Positions 4,452 through 6,736 of a stretch of DNA of 6,736 nucleotides are shown here, in pieces (the first letter of the stretch is position 1; each line of letters begins with the position of its first letter). The notes under the pieces are model-generated. The model made no database searches. It was not told where the DNA came from and worked only from the letters and a program-made list of their open reading frames with translations. Source of the DNA: Lachnospiraceae bacterium (GTDB lineage Bacteria; Bacillota_A; Clostridia; Lachnospirales; Lachnospiraceae); assembly GCA_016281675.1 (NCBI GenBank), contig JAEEJD010000047.1:1-6736 (forward strand). Reading direction: 5' to 3'. Made by a program: the position numbers and the translations under genes.

Positions 4452-6401
4452 TTAATCACTATCCCTGTATAGATCCGAGACAGACAGCAATGCCTTGTAA
4501 GCTTTCATCCGCGGGTGATCCTCATCCGTTATGCCTTCATTATCAAGCTGTCTTTTTGCATCGGCCGCCATATCGGATACCAACGCGCTCCATACGCTCT
4601 CATCAGCAGCTTCCGTCATTCCCATTTTGATGATCTGCGGCGCAAACCCGAGAGATGCCGTCGTATAGAAGTTGCCGTACCACTTGCCAAGCGTTTCATC
4701 ATTTTCCATCATCGGTGTATGTATCTTGTTCGTAAGAAGAACGACCACAAGATCATTATCCGGATCTATCACGGACAAAGTACCTGAAAATCCCTGATGT
4801 CCGAATGCATCGGAATCCGTTATGGAACCGAAGTACCAGTCTCTCCTGTGATCAGCCTCTCTCCACCATCCCAGACCGAAGTTGGGATATGCTTCGCTCT
4901 TGGGTGCCGTGAACAGATCTATAACATCCCGTGAAAAATACTTCTTATCGCCATAGCCTCCCGTCAGCATGACAGATCCAAGCTTTGCAAGATCCGTAGC
5001 ACTGCTGAAAAGACCGGCATGTCCCGACACACCTGCCATACAGTAATATGCGTTCGGATCATGTACTTCACCCTGAAGTGTGTTCTTGCGGATCCCCGAA
5101 TAATGGAGCCTTCCATCCCTTGTGTTTCCCATAAGCTCGGTAGCTGCACAGTCATCTGCCAAAAAACCGTTCTCCAGTGGATCATAGGTTATATGCTTAA
5201 GCTCCATCGGATCAAAGAATACTTCCGAGAGGTATTCATCAAGTCCCTTTCCGGTTATCTTCTCTATGCAGTAGCACAGGATCATGTAATCAACATCGGA
5301 ATAGACCGTATTGCTTCCGGGTTCATACATGAGCGGTGTTTGGCACAGGGCCTTCCATGTGTCTTGCCTTGTCTTATCATCACCGGCTGTTCCGACATAT
5401 ATCACGTTCCCTTTATCGGAATCGAAATCCTGTGTGGCATGATCATACCTGTCATTATAATAATGAGGTCCCGGAGGAAAACCGCCCTGGTGTCTTAAAA
5501 GATCCCGTATCGTCAGTTCTTCTTTCCATTTCTTATTTGTATCAAGAGATACCGCATCATATCCCTCATAATCGATCTTTATCGTATCATCGGCAAAAGA
5601 ACTTCCCATGATATCCACTACCCTGCTGCCAAGATCGATCTCTCCTTTTGTCATAAGATACTGCAGCGCATAATTTACACTGTACATTTTGGTATTGGAA
5701 GCCAGGTCATACATGGTGCCGGCAGTTACCGGAGCACCTTCTGTCGGATCTTTGTTTTCATCATAAGTCTTTACATTACCCCATGAATTTTCATATACCA
5801 GTCTTCCGTCCTTTATGACCGCCAGTTGCGCAGAAGAAAAACCGTGCTCTATATCAGCGGATATGATCCTGTCGATAAGTTCAAAAGCTCCTTCATCTAT
5901 ACCGACTTCATCAGGAGTTCCCGGAATAACAATAGGATAAGGTATACATACCCTGACTTTTCCGTTCTCAAGAGCACTTACCTGTACGGTATTGATACCG
6001 TTTACCGTAACACCTGATACATCCGCCATATAAGATTTTCCGGAAGAGACACCTTGGGCATTTATCTTCTTTCCGTTTACGAACAGATCAAAGCCCGAAA
6101 CATCCTCATCACATTCCAGATATATCCGGCCCTGTCCGCTGTATCCGTAAAAACCAACGCAGTTATTGATCGGATATGTCGAACTGATATCACCCCTCCA
6201 ATCGGGGAATGAAACGTCAAGCTGCCACTCCGACTCCGGAATATCTGTCTCTTCAAAGATCACTTCCGTATCAGAGATTATCTCAGCATCCACCTCAGGA
6301 GATGTCTTTATTACATCATCCGTTACAGCAACAGAACACGCTGATGTAAAAAAACATATTATTAAAGACAGTAACAATACGGAAGTTGATCTTTTGAACA
6401 T
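4452..6401 (-). CDS. Lipoprotein serine hydrolase, PBP4B-like (beta-lactamase / class C penicillin-binding family)
   Basis: The product (649 residues) has a lipoprotein signal: basic MFKR, a hydrophobic core (residues 8-18) and lipobox TSAC with Cys22, so it should be anchored outside the membrane. An acidic linker (about 28-58) leads to a probably beta-rich domain of unknown type (60-160). The catalytic domain (165-590) shows the serine beta-lactamase-fold motifs in order: SxxK as S235-N-T-K238, the Tyr motif Y367-S-D369, and the third motif H535-Q-G537. PBP4B (YfeW)-like stretches include YNDRYD (315-320), YSDVDYM (367-373), ELMGNTRDG (422-430), TLQGEVHD (441-448) and GVSGHAGLFSSATDLA (457-472). 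E. coli YfeW is reported as a weak DD-carboxypeptidase. The substrate here may be peptidoglycan peptides or another amide or ester. ATG at 6401 follows AAAGGAG by 7 nt. The N-terminal extension makes it longer than YfeW. It probably belongs to one operon with the upstream gene 38 bp away. Confidence 0.93.
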   Translation of the reverse strand: MFKRSTSVLLLSLIICFFTSACSVAVTDDVIKTSPEVDAEIISDTEVIFEETDIPESEWQLDVSFPDWRGDISSTYPINNCVGFYGYSGQGRIYLECDEDVSGFDLFVNGKKINAQGVSSGKSYMADVSGVTVNGINTVQVSALENGKVRVCIPYPIVIPGTPDEVGIDEGAFELIDRIISADIEHGFSSAQLAVIKDGRLVYENSWGNVKTYDENKDPTEGAPVTAGTMYDLASNTKMYSVNYALQYLMTKGEIDLGSRVVDIMGSSFADDTIKIDYEGYDAVSLDTNKKWKEELTIRDLLRHQGGFPPGPHYYNDRYDHATQDFDSDKGNVIYVGTAGDDKTRQDTWKALCQTPLMYEPGSNTVYSDVDYMILCYCIEKITGKGLDEYLSEVFFDPMELKHITYDPLENGFLADDCAATELMGNTRDGRLHYSGIRKNTLQGEVHDPNAYYCMAGVSGHAGLFSSATDLAKLGSVMLTGGYGDKKYFSRDVIDLFTAPKSEAYPNFGLGWWREADHRRDWYFGSITDSDAFGHQGFSGTLSVIDPDNDLVVVLLTNKIHTPMMENDETLGKWYGNFYTTASLGFAPQIIKMGMTEAADESVWSALVSDMAADAKRQLDNEGITDEDHPRMKAYKALLSVSDLYRDSD

Positions 6402-6439
6402 AACAGTGCTCCTTTTTTTGTCATTATTACCTGTATCGT

Positions 6440-6736
6440 TTATGAAGAAAACATGATCTCTACAAGTTCATTGTTTTTAAACTTCAAGGTGATCGGAAGG
6501 CCACTCTGTCCCTTCAGAAAATCTTTGATAAGATCCATTTTGTCAAAAAACGAACTCGTAGTTACATCCTCCTGGTATTCGATACATTTGCACGAATCTG
6601 CCACCGTTATAACATATGTCTGCTTCGGATAGGAAGGCTTCGGGCTGTTCACGAATTCAGAAAGAGCCGTTGTGATCGTCATGGTTTTTCCGTCAGCAGA
6701 CAGTTCCCCTTTGTATTCTTCATCGGTAACATATTC
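6440..6736 (-). CDS. C-terminal part of an unidentified protein, cut by the window edge
   Basis: The frame is open from the right edge to TAA at 6440-6442, showing 98 residues; the true start lies outside the window. The internal Met at visible residue 19 has no convincing ribosome binding site (the upstream bases code for SADGKT), so the gene is longer than a frame starting there. The visible part looks like a small beta-rich domain: ELSADGKTMTITTALSEF (11-28), QTYVITVADSCKCIEY (39-54, with a CxC pair), a short helix FFDKMDLIKDFLKG (63-76), and a final strand pair PITLKFKNNELVEIMFSS (81-98). I do not recognise the family. Its position just before a lipoprotein gene and its beta-rich look suggest an exported protein, but no signal sequence is visible. 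Confidence 0.8.
   Translation of the reverse strand, partial: EYVTDEEYKGELSADGKTMTITTALSEFVNSPKPSYPKQTYVITVADSCKCIEYQEDVTTSSFFDKMDLIKDFLKGQSGLPITLKFKNNELVEIMFSS

Noticed and set aside
1..6736. CRISPR arrays, tRNA or rRNA genes, insertion sequences
   Set aside because: I saw no regularly spaced repeats, cloverleaf-like sequences, transposase motifs or terminal inverted repeats.

Overview
The window looks like a chromosomal stretch from a low-to-moderate GC Gram-positive anaerobe of the Clostridia, most likely Lachnospiraceae. Reasons: strong AGGAGG-type ribosome binding sites before nearly every gene, a DnaE with a fully metal-competent PHP domain, a lipoprotein-type serine hydrolase of the PBP4B class, and a gene pair (a DUF6033-like protein plus a charged coiled-coil partner) of a kind I associate with that family. 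The taxonomic call comes from recognition of sequences, not from a search.

Every gene I can support is on the minus strand, so transcription runs from right to left. From the right edge: (1) the C-terminal 98 residues of an unidentified protein (6440-6736); (2) a 649-residue lipoprotein serine hydrolase (4452-6401), 38 bp downstream; (3) a 62-residue peptide with a double-glycine leader (4184-4372), 79 bp further on with no visible terminator; (4) about 290 bp without an intact gene. That gap holds a stranded reading frame ending like a PP2C/SpoIIE-type phosphatase (NDDIT motif) and then a promoter resembling the motility sigma factor consensus (sigma-D/sigma-28); (5) the DUF6033-like gene (3093-3893, GTG start) and, tightly coupled to it, the coiled-coil gene (2137-3087); (6) a hairpin terminator (2087-2116) directly against a near-consensus housekeeping promoter; (7) glf, UDP-galactopyranose mutase (904-2022); (8) 3 bp later the start of dnaE (DNA polymerase III alpha), which runs off the left edge after 300 codons.

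There are three transcription blocks. The right block makes surface or exported products (a lipoprotein, a GG-leader peptide and possibly another surface protein). The middle block is a two-gene unit of unknown function whose promoter suggests co-regulation with flagellar genes. The left block joins a galactofuranose biosynthesis enzyme to a replicative polymerase under one promoter, with the dnaE ribosome binding site inside the last codons of glf. The most promising material for a new system is the middle pair with its sigma-D-like promoter, followed by the GG-leader peptide.
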